Part shown: positions 17,651 to 27,327 of the stretch, in pieces | Layout of the letters: every line of letters starts with the position of its first letter | Position numbering within the stretch: position 1 is the stretch's first letter | DNA from: Rhodospirillales bacterium | Lineage (GTDB): Bacteria > Pseudomonadota > Alphaproteobacteria > Rhodospirillales > SHVQ01 | Length of the DNA: 64,000 nt | NCBI GenBank assembly: GCA_009694195.1 | Contig: SHVQ01000005.1 | Location: 1 to 64,000 of the forward strand | Reading direction: 5' to 3' | The notes under the pieces: model-generated | The model's input: the letters and a program-made list of their open reading frames with translations, nothing else | Told to the model about the DNA's origin: nothing | Database searches by the model: none | Translations under genes and position numbers: made by a program

Positions 17651-17664
17651 GTGGCCGTGGCCAC
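17651..17664. promoter_or_regulatory. Perfect short palindrome upstream of the TPP enzyme
   Basis: GTGGCC–GT–GGCCAC is a perfect inverted repeat in the divergent region between the TPP enzyme (start 17621) and the ABC substrate-binding protein (start 17911). Its position 30 bases before the TPP-enzyme start fits an operator or part of the mRNA leader. No regulator gene is adjacent, so the role is only suggested. Confidence 0.25.
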
Positions 17665-17910
17665 ACAAGGACCAGAGCGCCGGAATACGGCATACCAAGA
17701 GAATTGCGGACTGCGGGAGAAGCAGGTAGATTTCCGGGTGACGATGCCGGGGAGGCCGGTAAGATAGAGAGCCACTAAGCTCCAGAGTGTGGCGGTACGT
17801 CGTTGCACCGCGCGGACTCCCCTATTCGTCGTTTCTGGCGGCAATCACCCTGATCGGGCAGTTGCCGCCGGGGTCAAACCATCCCGGTAATGAGTCAGGG
17901 AGATAAAATT

Positions 17911-19401
17911 ATGCGCCGAATGCTTTGGGGACTTCTCGTTATTGCGTTGGCCGCGTTCGGTTTCGCGCCGTCGACTTTCGCAGCCGGCACGCTCACCGCG
18001 GCGGTCGGCTCGGACCTCAACACCCTCGATCCACACAAGGCCAAGATCGGTGAGGAGTACATCGTCCTCTACATGGTCTACAACGGCCTCACGGTGCTCG
18101 ACCGCCAGATGAGGGCACAGCCCGACCTCGCGGAAAAGTGGGAGAAGAGCGACGACCTGAAGACGTGGACCTTCCATCTGCGGAAGGGCGTCAAGTTCCA
18201 CGACGGCCGGGAATTGGAAGCCTCCGACGTGGTGGCGAACATGGAGCGCATCGCGGACAAGGCGACGGCCTCCGTCGCCCGGGTGAACCTCCTCGTCGTC
18301 GACAAGGTCGAAGCGGTGGACAAGTACACCGTCCGCTTCACGCTGAAGGTTCCCTATTCGACCTTCGCCGAGCTGCTCGGCGAGCGGCAGGTGAAGATCA
18401 TTCCCAAGGACAAGTTCGACACCGCCGCGAAAAATCCCATCGGCACCGGGCCGTTCACCTTCAAGTCATGGACCCCGAGCGATAAGGTCGAAGTCGTCAA
18501 GAATCCCGGTTACTTCGGCGGCGCCTCGGCCCTCGACATGGTCGTCATCAAGATCATGAAGGAAGAGGCGGCGCGGGTGGCCGCCTTGGAAGCCGGCCAG
18601 GTCGACCTCCTCTGGGCGGCGCCGCTGGAGTCGATCGAGAAACTGAAGAAGAACGCGGATATCACGGTCGATTCGGTTCCGACGTCGAGCTGGGACGCTC
18701 TCGTCATGAACGGCACCCACAAGCCGTTCGACGACATCCGCGTGCGCCAGGCCGTCGCGCTCGCCATCGACAAGGCGCAGCTCGTCGAGTTCTCGCTCTA
18801 CGGCCACGGGACGCCGACTCACTCGCCGATTCCGCCCGTGAGTCCGTACTTCAACAAGTCGATCCCGATCAAGACCGACATCCCGAAGGCGAAGAAGCTG
18901 CTGGCCGAAGCGGGTCTCCCGAACGGCTTCTCAGTGACGCTCTACGTGCCGGCCGGACGGCCGACCCGCGAGCGCTACGGCGTTGCCGCCCAGCAGATGC
19001 TGAAGGAAATCGGCGTGAAGGCCGAGATCCAGCGGGTTCCGTGGGATAAGTTCGTGGCCGACATCGAAGGCAAGGAGGCGTTCTATGTCGACGGCTTCTT
19101 CAGCCGGCCGACAATCGATACCGCGACGTATCCCTGGTACCACAGCTCCGGTTCGTGGAACACGACGCTCTGGAACTACAAGAACCCGGAGATGGACAAG
19201 GTCCTCGACGCGGCCCGCGGCGCCAAGACCGAAGCGGAACTGGCGAAGATACTCGAGCGGTTCCAGGAAATCGCCGTCAACGATTCGCCCGGCGTCGTCG
19301 GCTTCGTGTGGAACCACATCTGCGCCTACCGGAAGAAGGTCAAGGGCTTCTCATCGCATCCGATGATGTGGCTCGACGTGAGGGGCGTTACGGTCCAGTA
19401 A
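17911..19401 (+). CDS. Peptide/oligo-solute ABC transporter substrate-binding protein (family 5)
   Basis: A 496-residue periplasmic binding protein with a clear signal peptide (MRRMLWGLLVIALAAFGF..., cleavage near TFAAG). The family-5 hallmarks are NTLDPHKAK near the mature N-terminus, LAEKWEKSDDLKTWTFHLRKGVKFHDG, and VRQAVALAIDK. It captures di- or oligopeptide-like ligands for the permeases encoded downstream. CAGGGAGATA before ATG 17911 supports this start over an ATG seven codons earlier. A strong hairpin follows the stop. The neighbouring ureohydrolase and PLP enzyme suggest a nitrogen-rich ligand, but this is inference. Confidence 0.92.
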   Translation: MRRMLWGLLVIALAAFGFAPSTFAAGTLTAAVGSDLNTLDPHKAKIGEEYIVLYMVYNGLTVLDRQMRAQPDLAEKWEKSDDLKTWTFHLRKGVKFHDGRELEASDVVANMERIADKATASVARVNLLVVDKVEAVDKYTVRFTLKVPYSTFAELLGERQVKIIPKDKFDTAAKNPIGTGPFTFKSWTPSDKVEVVKNPGYFGGASALDMVVIKIMKEEAARVAALEAGQVDLLWAAPLESIEKLKKNADITVDSVPTSSWDALVMNGTHKPFDDIRVRQAVALAIDKAQLVEFSLYGHGTPTHSPIPPVSPYFNKSIPIKTDIPKAKKLLAEAGLPNGFSVTLYVPAGRPTRERYGVAAQQMLKEIGVKAEIQRVPWDKFVADIEGKEAFYVDGFFSRPTIDTATYPWYHSSGSWNTTLWNYKNPEMDKVLDAARGAKTEAELAKILERFQEIAVNDSPGVVGFVWNHICAYRKKVKGFSSHPMMWLDVRGVTVQ

Positions 19402-19414
19402 CGCGAGTTCGTGA

Positions 19415-19457
19415 CCAGAAGTGGGGGCGGGACCGGCAAGGCCCGTCCCCGTTCTGG
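19415..19457 (+). other. Intercistronic stem-loop after the substrate-binding protein gene
   Basis: CCAGAA...TTCTGG encloses a GC-rich inner stem (GGGGCGGG with CCCGTCCCC). There is no T tract, so it is probably not a full terminator. Hairpins at this position in ABC operons commonly stabilise the upstream binding-protein mRNA, allowing it to be made in excess over the permeases. Confidence 0.6.
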
Positions 19458-19549
19458 TATCCGGCCATGACTCGAGAGACACATTGCCCGTCCGGTGTGA
19501 CAGCCGGACCTGTCCGCCGGAATCCTGACGCGAGCGGTTGAACTCCGAG

Positions 19550-20506
19550 ATGGTCTTCTACATCATCAAGCGCCTGCTCTACATCGCCCTGATCCTCGTG
19601 GCGATGTCGGTGCTCATCTTCTCCATCACCCAGGCCTTGCCGGGCAACGTCGCCCATGTGATCGCCGGCCAGTTCGCCACCCCCGACGTGATCGCGGCCA
19701 TCGAGCGGAAGCTCGGGCTCCAGGATCCGCTCCCCTTGCAATACTGGCGCTGGGTTTCGGGAATTCTCGTCGGCAATCTCGGCGAATCGCTCATCATGGA
19801 GCGGCCCATCGCGCCGATTCTGGGCGAAGCGATCGGCCGCTCGGCGGTGCTGGCCGCCTTCTCGATCGTGCTGGTGACGGTGTTCGGGATCGGCCTTGGC
19901 CTCCTCGCCGCGATCCGCCACAACCGGCCGCTCGACCACGGCATCTCCGTCTTCACCTACGTCGGCATCTCGGTGCCGGAATTCTTCTGGGGGATCGTCC
20001 TCATCCTGCTGTTCGTCGGGTACTTCCAATGGCTGCCCGCGGGCGGCTATGGCGATCTCGGCAAAGGGCTCGGTGTCTGGTTGAGCCACCTGATCCTGCC
20101 GACGGCGACTCTCACCTTCACGCTGATCGCGCATGTGTCCCGGCTCACGCGCTCCAGCATGTTGGAAACGCTGGCAAGCCAGTACGTGAAGAACGCCCGC
20201 GCCAAGGGACTGCCGGAGCGGATCGTGCTGGTGCGCCACGCGCTCCGTAACGCCCTGCTGCCGACGATCACCGTGCTAGCCGTCGACGTGGGCTGGCTGT
20301 TCGGCGGCATCGTGGTGGTGGAGACCGTGTTCTCCTTTCCCGGTCTCGGGCGTCTCCTCGTGTTCGCCATCGAGCGGCGGGATTTGCCGCTCATCCAATC
20401 GAGCATCCTGATCGTCAGCGGAATTTACTGTTTCGCCAATCTGATCGCCGATCTGCTTTACGCCTACTTCAACCCGAAGATCCGCTATGGCCGCGCCCAC
20501 AGCTGA
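19550..20506 (+). CDS. dppB: Peptide ABC transporter permease (DppB-type)
   Basis: A 318-residue inner-membrane permease with about six transmembrane segments, starting MVFYIIKRLLYIALILVAMS. The EAA-type cytoplasmic loop ARAKGLPERIVLVRHALRNALLPTI contacts the ATPases. ATG 19550 is preferred; a TTG at 19538 is also in frame. It is the first membrane gene of the dppBC(DF) set and overlaps dppC by 20 bases. Confidence 0.93.
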   Translation: MVFYIIKRLLYIALILVAMSVLIFSITQALPGNVAHVIAGQFATPDVIAAIERKLGLQDPLPLQYWRWVSGILVGNLGESLIMERPIAPILGEAIGRSAVLAAFSIVLVTVFGIGLGLLAAIRHNRPLDHGISVFTYVGISVPEFFWGIVLILLFVGYFQWLPAGGYGDLGKGLGVWLSHLILPTATLTFTLIAHVSRLTRSSMLETLASQYVKNARAKGLPERIVLVRHALRNALLPTITVLAVDVGWLFGGIVVVETVFSFPGLGRLLVFAIERRDLPLIQSSILIVSGIYCFANLIADLLYAYFNPKIRYGRAHS

Positions 20507-21356
20507 CGACACTCTCGCTCCGGCAAAAATACGCCGGACGCTGCCGACGAGCCTGATTTGGGGCCTCGTCATCACCGTCATCGTCGTGCTGGCGGCGATG
20601 CTAGCACCCCTGATCGCACCCTATCCGTTCGACAAGATGCATATCCTCTCGCGCCTGAAGCCGCCGAGCGCCCAGTTCTGGCTCGGCACTGACGAATTCG
20701 GCCGTGACGTGTTCAGCCGCATGCTCATGGGCGCCCGGCTTTCCCTCTTCATGGGCTTTTCGGCGACGGCGCTCAGCCTCGCCATCGGGGTGCCGCTCGG
20801 CTTGATCGCCGGCTATTACCGCGGCCGCCTGGACGAGGCCCTGATGCGCACGATGGACGTGCTGATGTCGTTCCCGCCGATTCTCCTGGGCCTCCTGATC
20901 CTCGCGGTGACGAAGCCCTCGCTTTGGAAAGCGGCGCTCGCCGTCGGGTTCGTCTACGTGCCGATCATCGTTCGCGTCACCCGCAGCGTCACCTTGGGCC
21001 TCGTGCATGAGGAGTTCACGCTGGCGGCGCGGGCGCGAGGGGAGCACGCGACCTACATTCTCGCCGCCGAGATCCTTCCCAATGCCTGGCCGCCGATCGC
21101 GGTCGAGGGTAGCCTCCGCATCACGTTCGCGATCCTGCTGGGCGCCGCGTTGAGCTTCCTCGGCGTCGGCGCCCAGCCGCCGTCGTCCGACTGGGGCTTG
21201 ATGATCAGCGAGGCCAGGCCCTTCGTCGACTCGGCGCCGTGGATCGCGCTCGCTCCCGGGGTTGCCATGTGCGTGACCGTGATCGGCATCAATCTCCTGG
21301 GTGACGGGCTGCGCGAGCTCTTGGATCCACGGATGCTGAAGAGGGCCGCCCCGTGA
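20487..21356 (+). CDS. dppC: Peptide ABC transporter permease (DppC-type)
   Basis: A 289-residue permease with a leading transmembrane segment (about residues 22–45), then the characteristic WLGTDEFGRDVFSRMLMGARLSL segment and the EAA loop ARARGEHATYILAAEILPNAWPPI. It forms the second half of the membrane channel with DppB. Its start lies inside dppB and its stop overlaps the ATPase gene by four bases (GTGA), indicating a single coupled transcript. Confidence 0.93.
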   Translation: MAAPTADDTLAPAKIRRTLPTSLIWGLVITVIVVLAAMLAPLIAPYPFDKMHILSRLKPPSAQFWLGTDEFGRDVFSRMLMGARLSLFMGFSATALSLAIGVPLGLIAGYYRGRLDEALMRTMDVLMSFPPILLGLLILAVTKPSLWKAALAVGFVYVPIIVRVTRSVTLGLVHEEFTLAARARGEHATYILAAEILPNAWPPIAVEGSLRITFAILLGAALSFLGVGAQPPSSDWGLMISEARPFVDSAPWIALAPGVAMCVTVIGINLLGDGLRELLDPRMLKRAAP

Positions 21357-23437
21357 GCGAGCCCGTGCTGGACGTCCAGGGGCTCACCATCAGCTACGAG
21401 ACGCCCGGAGGGCGCATCCGTGCCCTCGACGATGTGGGCTTCCGCATCGGCGCCGGCGAGGCGCTCGCCATCGTGGGCGAGTCGGGCTCAGGCAAAAGCA
21501 CGGTCGCCCTCGCGGTCCTCGGCCTGCTGGCGGCCGAAGCACACGTGCATGGCGGCACCATCCGGTTCCAGGGCCGGGACTTGGACGCGCTCGCTCCCAA
21601 CGATCGCCGCGCGCTCCGCGGCAACCGCATCAGCGTCGTCTTTCAGGACCCGTTCACCTCCCTCAATCCGTCACTTCCGATCGGCCTGCAGGTGGCCGAG
21701 CCCCTCCTTCACCACAAGGGCATGGGGCGCGACGACGCGCACCAGCGCGTGCTGGCGGCCCTGGCGGAGGTGGGCCTGCCGCGCGCGGACGAGCTCGCGC
21801 GCGCCTATCCCCACCAGTTGAGCGGGGGCATGCAGCAGCGCGTGCTGATCGCGACCGCGCTCATCTGCGAGCCGGCGCTGGTGATCCTGGACGAGCCGAC
21901 GACGGCCCTCGACGTGACGATCGAGGCCCAGATCCTCGATCTTCTCGAAGAGCTGCGCCGCCGCCGCCGGCTCAGCATCCTCTTCATCTCCCACAATTTG
22001 GGCGTCGTGAGCCGGCTCAGCGATGCGATTTGCGTGCTCTATGCGGGCAAGGTGCTGGAGACGGGGCCGACGCGCGAGGTGCTGCTGAAGCCGAGCCATC
22101 CGTACACGAAGGGCCTGCTGGCTTCGCTGCCGCGGCTCTCGGCCGGCGGGCGCGTTCCGCGCCTCTCGCCGATTCCCGGCCGCTTCCCCAATCTCGCGGC
22201 GCTGCCCACGGGTTGCGTCTTCCATCCCCGGTGCCCGTACGTCGAGGACCGCTGCAAGACGGAAACCCAGACCCTTGCGGAGGCTGGCCACAACCTGCGC
22301 GCCCGGTGCTGGAAGGCCGAATCGCTCGCCGGCGCCCCATGGCCGGAGGCGATCCATGCACAGTCGACCGTCGGCGCCGCCGGCGAACGGGCGAAGACGC
22401 TCGTGCGGATCGAGGACTTGCGAAAGGAATTCCGGCTGGGCGGCATGTTCGCCGGCGTCGAGATGGGCTGGACCAAGGGCCGGGGGCCCTATGTGCGCGC
22501 CCGGCCCATGCGGGTCAAGGCGGTCGACGGCGTCACGCTCCAGATCGCGCCCGGCGAGGTGCTCGGACTCGTGGGCGAATCCGGTTCCGGCAAGTCCACG
22601 CTCGGCCGCTGCCTGATCCGGCTGCTCGAGCCCAACGGCGGGCGCATCGTATTTGCCGATCAGGACGTCACTACGGCGCCCGAGCGGAAGCTCCGCACGC
22701 TCCGCAAGGAAGCTCAGATCATTTTTCAGAACCCGGATTCATCGCTCAATCCGCGGAAGACCGTGGGCGACATTGTCGGCCGCCCGATCACGCTCTTCAA
22801 CGCCGCACCGAAGGCGGAACGGCCCCGTCGCGTGGCCGAGCTTCTGGGCAAGGTCGGGCTCTCGGTGGCCTACGCCGGACGCTATCCCCATCAGCTCTCG
22901 GGCGGCGAGAAGCAGCGCGTCGGCATTGCCCGCGCGCTCGCGACCGAGCCCCGCTTCATCGTCTGCGACGAGGCGGTCTCCTCGCTCGATGTCTCCGTGC
23001 AGGCGACGATTCTCAACCTCCTCTCCGATCTCCGCGACAATCTCGGCCTCGCCTATCTCTTCATCTCGCACGACCTTTCCGTCGTCGCGCACATCGCGAC
23101 CCGCATCGCCGTCATGTACGCGGGCGCGGTGTGCGAGGAGGGGCCGACCCAGAACCTGTTGAAGCCGCCCTATCACCCGTACACGGAAGCGCTGCTCTCG
23201 GCGATTCCGCTTCCCGACCCGAGAGCCGCGGCGCGCCAACGGATCCGGCTCCGCGGCGACGCTCCGGGGTCCGGCTCGTCGGCCCGCGGCTGCCGGTTCG
23301 CCCACCGCTGCCCGCGGAAGCTCGGCCCCATCTGCGATGAGCAGGCTCCGCCCGCGGTCGACGCGGCACCCGGGCACCGCATCGCCTGCCACATTCCCCT
23401 GGACGAGCTCCGCAAGATCCCGCCGGTGCTCGGCTAG
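21353..23437 (+). CDS. Fused peptide ABC transporter ATPase (DppD–DppF type)
   Basis: A 694-residue protein with two complete ABC ATPase modules. The first has Walker A GESGSGKST, signature LSGGMQQRV and Walker B LVILDEPTTALD; the second has GESGSGKST, LSGGEKQRVGIARAL and FIVCDEAVSSLD. Each module ends with the oligopeptide-family C-terminal region containing paired cysteines (CVFHPRCPYVEDRC and CRFAHRCPRKLGPIC). Both sites look catalytically intact. One polypeptide thus replaces the usual DppD and DppF. It ends the plus-strand importer operon and converges with a histidine kinase gene. Confidence 0.94.
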   Translation: MSEPVLDVQGLTISYETPGGRIRALDDVGFRIGAGEALAIVGESGSGKSTVALAVLGLLAAEAHVHGGTIRFQGRDLDALAPNDRRALRGNRISVVFQDPFTSLNPSLPIGLQVAEPLLHHKGMGRDDAHQRVLAALAEVGLPRADELARAYPHQLSGGMQQRVLIATALICEPALVILDEPTTALDVTIEAQILDLLEELRRRRRLSILFISHNLGVVSRLSDAICVLYAGKVLETGPTREVLLKPSHPYTKGLLASLPRLSAGGRVPRLSPIPGRFPNLAALPTGCVFHPRCPYVEDRCKTETQTLAEAGHNLRARCWKAESLAGAPWPEAIHAQSTVGAAGERAKTLVRIEDLRKEFRLGGMFAGVEMGWTKGRGPYVRARPMRVKAVDGVTLQIAPGEVLGLVGESGSGKSTLGRCLIRLLEPNGGRIVFADQDVTTAPERKLRTLRKEAQIIFQNPDSSLNPRKTVGDIVGRPITLFNAAPKAERPRRVAELLGKVGLSVAYAGRYPHQLSGGEKQRVGIARALATEPRFIVCDEAVSSLDVSVQATILNLLSDLRDNLGLAYLFISHDLSVVAHIATRIAVMYAGAVCEEGPTQNLLKPPYHPYTEALLSAIPLPDPRAAARQRIRLRGDAPGSGSSARGCRFAHRCPRKLGPICDEQAPPAVDAAPGHRIACHIPLDELRKIPPVLG

Positions 23438-23446
23438 CCCCGCGCT

Positions 23447-25765
23447 TTACGTCCGGAACGCGTCGCGGGGACCGACGCCGCCGGCGGGGAGCCGGCAGGT
23501 GACGGTGGTGCCGCGGTTGGGGGCCGACTTGATGGCGAGCGAGCCGCCGTGCAGCTCGACGAAGTTCTTCACCAGCGAGAGCCCGAGTCCGGCGCCCGCC
23601 GGGTCGTGCTCGGAATCGGCGCCGCGCTCGAACGCCTTCAGCACGCGGTCTCGGTCGGCTTCCGGGATGCCGACCCCGGTGTCGGAGACGGCGAGCAGGA
23701 CCGAATCGCTCTCGCGCGCGGCGGAAATACGGATGCCGCCCCGCTTCGGCGTGAACGTGATCGCGTTGCTGAGCAGGCGGAACATCACCTGTTTCAGGCG
23801 GCGCTCGTCGGCCGAGATCCAGCCGATATCGGGCGGGCAGTCGAACGCGAGGTGGAGCTCCTTCCGGCGCGCCCGCTCCTGCACGAGCTTGAGGACGTCG
23901 GCCAGCATGCTGTGGACCTCGACGGCGTCGGGCTCGAGCCGCATGGTGCCGGCTTCGATCGAGGCGAGATCGAGGATGTCGACCAGGAGCGACATAAGGT
24001 TGCGCGAGGATTCGAGGATGCCGCGGGCGTAGTCTCCCTGGCGCCGGTTGAGCTCGCCGAAGTAGCCCTCGTTCAGGATCTCGGCAAACCCCAGAATCGT
24101 GGTGAGGGGCGTCCGCACTTCGTGGGAGACATTGGCGATGAATTCCGATTTCAGGCGGTTGGCGTCCTGCAGCGCCTGCGTGCGCTGACGGAGCGCTTCT
24201 TCCACGCGGACGGAGTCCGTGACGTCGAGGTAGGTGAGCAGCACGGCGCCGTCGGGCAGCGGCACGTTCGCGTACTGAACGATCCGGCCGTCGCCGCGCC
24301 TGAGCCGCCCCGCCGCCATCTCGCGGCTCATCAGGCGCGCAAGGACGCGGGTCTTGCGGGCCGGCCAATCCGGCTCGTCGGCGAACGCGGGGCGCAACCG
24401 CTCGACGAAGTCGGAGACATGCAGCGCGGCGTCCAAGTCGTCGCGCGCGAATTCCCAGATTCGCGCGAACATGGGATTGGTGAGCTTGAGGCGCCCGTCG
24501 CTTCCGAACACGGCGACGCCTTCGTGGAGGTTGTCGATGGTCTCGCGCTGGACCGCGTTCAAGGTCTTGAAGGAGCGTTCGAGCTCGAGTCGGCCGGACA
24601 CGTCTTCGTAGGTGAAGATCAGGCCACCCGTCACGTGGGGCGTGACGGTGCTCCGGAAGGTGCGGCCGTCCGGCAGATGGAGAAGCTGTTGCTGCGGCTC
24701 CTCCAGCAGGTCGAAGAGCGCCACTTGCTCGGCGCGAAAGGCCCGCGCGTCCGCCACTTCCGGCAGCCGCCGGTGCTCGCGCAGGTGGTCCAGGACTTCG
24801 ACCAGGGTCGGGCCGCGACCGAGCCACGCCTCGTCCACCTGCCAGACGTCGGCGAACGCCCGGTTGAAGAAGGCGAGGCGCTTGTCGGCTCCGTATATGG
24901 CGATGGCGACGGAGAGGGTGTCGAGGACTTGCTGATGGGCGGCGGCGTGGCGCTGCAGCTCCCGCTGCTTGTCTTCGACGTCCGTGCGATCGAGGCCGTA
25001 GCCGAGCGTCATCCCGTCATCGCCGAGGGGCGTCTCCGTGACCTCGATCACGTGGCCCGGGGCCCCGACCTGCCGGCGCTGGGACAAGGGCCTGGACTCG
25101 TTGCGCGCCTCGCGGGCCAGCGGCGCCGCCGCCTCGACGACGCCCTCGGCAGCGGAGACTGCCCGGTTGGCGAAGGCGATCCCGAAGTCCGCCTTCCGCA
25201 GCCAAACCGGCATCGGCAGCGCATCCAGAACCGTCTTCAGATACGCATCGATCCGCGAGTCCTCGCCGCGCGGGAGGGCCTCGGTGCCGGCAAGCGCGGT
25301 GATATCCCGCATCCAGAGAACTTCGGTGAGCGCGCGGCCCTCGGGATTGCGGGCGAGCGTGCCGATCGCCTGAATGGTGCGGCTGCCGAGCGGAAGAATG
25401 ATGTTGAACGTTTTGCCGGCCCGCCGGAGGTCTTCGACCGCCGCCTCGAGCTCCGCCCGCACCTCGCCCACGAACCGCGCGCTCACGTCGGCGAAGCGGG
25501 ACTGGGTGCCTGCCGGTAGGCCGAGCAGAACGGCGAGCCTTCGGGAGCAGCCTTCCGAGCCGGCGGCGCTGTCCCATACGAAAATGCCGTCCGGAGAAGC
25601 GCCGACGATGCCGAGCGCGCGCTCGGCATCGGTTGCCAACGTGGCCCGCTCGGCGGCCAAGCGGGCGGCGCGGCGTTCCCGCCAGAGAAGAACGGGAACG
25701 GCGACCATCCCGAGACTGAGAGCCCCGAGGGCGAAGGCGAGAGCCGGGTGTATCCCCGTGAACAC
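23447..25765 (-). CDS. PAS-domain sensor histidine kinase
   Basis: A 772-residue sensor kinase. One hydrophobic N-terminal segment (about residues 7–27) anchors it, with no periplasmic domain of any size. Four PAS-like regions follow at about 48–160, 175–262, 276–392 and 405–520. The HisKA box SHEVRTPL gives phospho-acceptor His548. The ATPase domain has NAITFTPKRGG, DTGVGIP and GAGLGLSL. No receiver domain or cognate regulator gene is nearby. The start is GTG 25765. This kinase type next to ahcY and tsaE is a familiar alphaproteobacterial arrangement. The layout is DivL-like, but DivL has Tyr instead of the phospho-acceptor His. Confidence 0.9.
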   Translation of the reverse strand: MFTGIHPALAFALGALSLGMVAVPVLLWRERRAARLAAERATLATDAERALGIVGASPDGIFVWDSAAGSEGCSRRLAVLLGLPAGTQSRFADVSARFVGEVRAELEAAVEDLRRAGKTFNIILPLGSRTIQAIGTLARNPEGRALTEVLWMRDITALAGTEALPRGEDSRIDAYLKTVLDALPMPVWLRKADFGIAFANRAVSAAEGVVEAAAPLAREARNESRPLSQRRQVGAPGHVIEVTETPLGDDGMTLGYGLDRTDVEDKQRELQRHAAAHQQVLDTLSVAIAIYGADKRLAFFNRAFADVWQVDEAWLGRGPTLVEVLDHLREHRRLPEVADARAFRAEQVALFDLLEEPQQQLLHLPDGRTFRSTVTPHVTGGLIFTYEDVSGRLELERSFKTLNAVQRETIDNLHEGVAVFGSDGRLKLTNPMFARIWEFARDDLDAALHVSDFVERLRPAFADEPDWPARKTRVLARLMSREMAAGRLRRGDGRIVQYANVPLPDGAVLLTYLDVTDSVRVEEALRQRTQALQDANRLKSEFIANVSHEVRTPLTTILGFAEILNEGYFGELNRRQGDYARGILESSRNLMSLLVDILDLASIEAGTMRLEPDAVEVHSMLADVLKLVQERARRKELHLAFDCPPDIGWISADERRLKQVMFRLLSNAITFTPKRGGIRISAARESDSVLLAVSDTGVGIPEADRDRVLKAFERGADSEHDPAGAGLGLSLVKNFVELHGGSLAIKSAPNRGTTVTCRLPAGGVGPRDAFRT

Positions 25766-25834
25766 GGGCGGAAGCTTATGGCGGCGCCGGGCGTTTGAGA
25801 AGCCGGTGCCGGTGCCGTCCCCGAGCGGCCGGGG

Positions 25835-27235
25835 TCAGTAGCGGTACTGCTCGGGCTTGAAGGGCCCTTCGGAGCTCACGCCGATGTACTCCGCCTGCTT
25901 CGGGGAGAGCGTGGTGAGCTTGACGCCGAGCTTCTTCAAATGCAGCCGCGCGACCTTCTCGTCCAGGCGCTTCGGCAGCACGTAGACCTTCTTCTCGTAC
26001 TGCTTCCCGCGGGTCCAGAGCTCGATCTGTGCGAGCACCTGGTTGCTGAAGGAAGTGCTCATGACGAAGCTCGGGTGCCCCTGCGCGCAGCCGAGGTTCA
26101 CGAGTCTTCCCTCGGCCAGCACGATCAGCCGCTTGCCGTCCGGGAACTCGACTTCGTCGACCTGGGGCTTCACGTTATGCCACTTCAAGTTCCGGAGCGC
26201 CGCGATCTGGATCTCCGAATCGAAATGGCCGATGTTGCAGACGATGGCGCGGTCCTTCATCTGCCGCATGTGATCGAGGGTGATCACGTCCAAATTTCCG
26301 GTGGCGGTGACGAAGATGTCGCCGGCCGCGGCGGCCTCTTCCATCGTCGTGACCTGGTAGCCCTCCATCGCCGCCTGCAGCGCGCAGATCGGGTCGATCT
26401 CCGTGATCAAAACGCGGGCGCCCTGGCCGCGCAGCGAGGCGGCCGATCCCTTGCCGACGTCGCCGTAGCCGCAGACGACCGCGACCTTGCCCGCCATCAT
26501 CACGCCGGTCGCGCGCTTGATTCCGTCGACCAGGCTTTCGCGGCAGCCGTAGAGATTGTCGAACTTGGACTTGGTGACGGAATCGTTGACGTTGATGGCC
26601 GGGAACAAAAGTCGATTTTCCTTCGCCATCTGGTAGAGGCGGTGGACGCCGGTCGTCGTCTCCTCGGTAACGCCCTTCACCTCTTTCGCGAGCTTCGCGT
26701 ACCAGCCCGGCTTCTCCTTGAGGCGCTTCTTGATGGCCGCAAAGAGAACCTCTTCTTCTTCGTTGCCCGGGCGGGCGAGGACGGACGCATCCTTCTCGGC
26801 GCGCGCCCCCAGGTGCACGAGAAGGGTCGCGTCGCCGCCGTCATCCAGAATCATGTTCGCGACGCCGCCGTCCGGCCACTCGAAGATCCGGTGCGTGTAT
26901 TCCCAATAATCGACGAAGCTCTCGCCCTTGTAGGCGAACACGGGCGTCCCGGCGACGGCGATGGCCGCGGCCGCGTGGTCCTGGGTCGAGTAGATATTGC
27001 AGGACGCCCAGCGCACGTCCGCCCCCAGCGCGTTCAGCGTCTCGATCAGCACCGCCGTCTGCAACGTCATGTGCAGCGAGCCCGCGACACGGGCGCCTTT
27101 GAGCGGCTTGGAGGCGCCGAATTCCTCGCGCAACGCCATCAGGCCGGGCATTTCCGTCTCGGCGATCGTGATCTCCTTGCGGCCCCAGTCGGCAAGGCCG
27201 ATGTCGGCGACTTTGTAGTCGGTCTTGGCGGGCAT
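25835..27235 (-). CDS. ahcY: S-adenosylhomocysteinase
   Basis: A 466-residue NAD-dependent enzyme that splits S-adenosylhomocysteine into adenosine and homocysteine, clearing the product of methyltransferases. Typical features are [15 protein letters not shown], the bacterial insert around residues 150–190, [21 protein letters not shown] with the Schiff-base region, the NAD site [13 protein letters not shown], and the C-terminus PFKPEQYRY that reaches the partner subunit. GGGAGA lies about nine bases before the ATG. It lies between the PAS kinase and the PTS genes on the same strand. Confidence 0.98.
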   Translation of the reverse strand: MPAKTDYKVADIGLADWGRKEITIAETEMPGLMALREEFGASKPLKGARVAGSLHMTLQTAVLIETLNALGADVRWASCNIYSTQDHAAAAIAVAGTPVFAYKGESFVDYWEYTHRIFEWPDGGVANMILDDGGDATLLVHLGARAEKDASVLARPGNEEEEVLFAAIKKRLKEKPGWYAKLAKEVKGVTEETTTGVHRLYQMAKENRLLFPAINVNDSVTKSKFDNLYGCRESLVDGIKRATGVMMAGKVAVVCGYGDVGKGSAASLRGQGARVLITEIDPICALQAAMEGYQVTTMEEAAAAGDIFVTATGNLDVITLDHMRQMKDRAIVCNIGHFDSEIQIAALRNLKWHNVKPQVDEVEFPDGKRLIVLAEGRLVNLGCAQGHPSFVMSTSFSNQVLAQIELWTRGKQYEKKVYVLPKRLDEKVARLHLKKLGVKLTTLSPKQAEYIGVSSEGPFKPEQYRY

Positions 27236-27327
27236 CGTTCGAAATCTCCCGGCGGTTGCGGATCGGTCGAAGCGGACGGGTCTTAGCAGCCGCTCCGCAG
27301 GGCGGCAAGCCTCAACTTCCGGCCACT

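Noticed and set aside
27251-27299. SAH-riboswitch-like pairing upstream of ahcY: TGCGGA/TCCGCA with a nested GCGG/CCGC pseudoknot and a GGAGCGGCTGC stretch, next to the ribosome-binding site
   Set aside because: The conserved AGGCUCGG segment is missing, the inner P2 helix would be only three pairs, and the pseudoknot is four pairs. Such matches are likely by chance in high-GC DNA. An Infernal search with the SAH riboswitch model would settle it.
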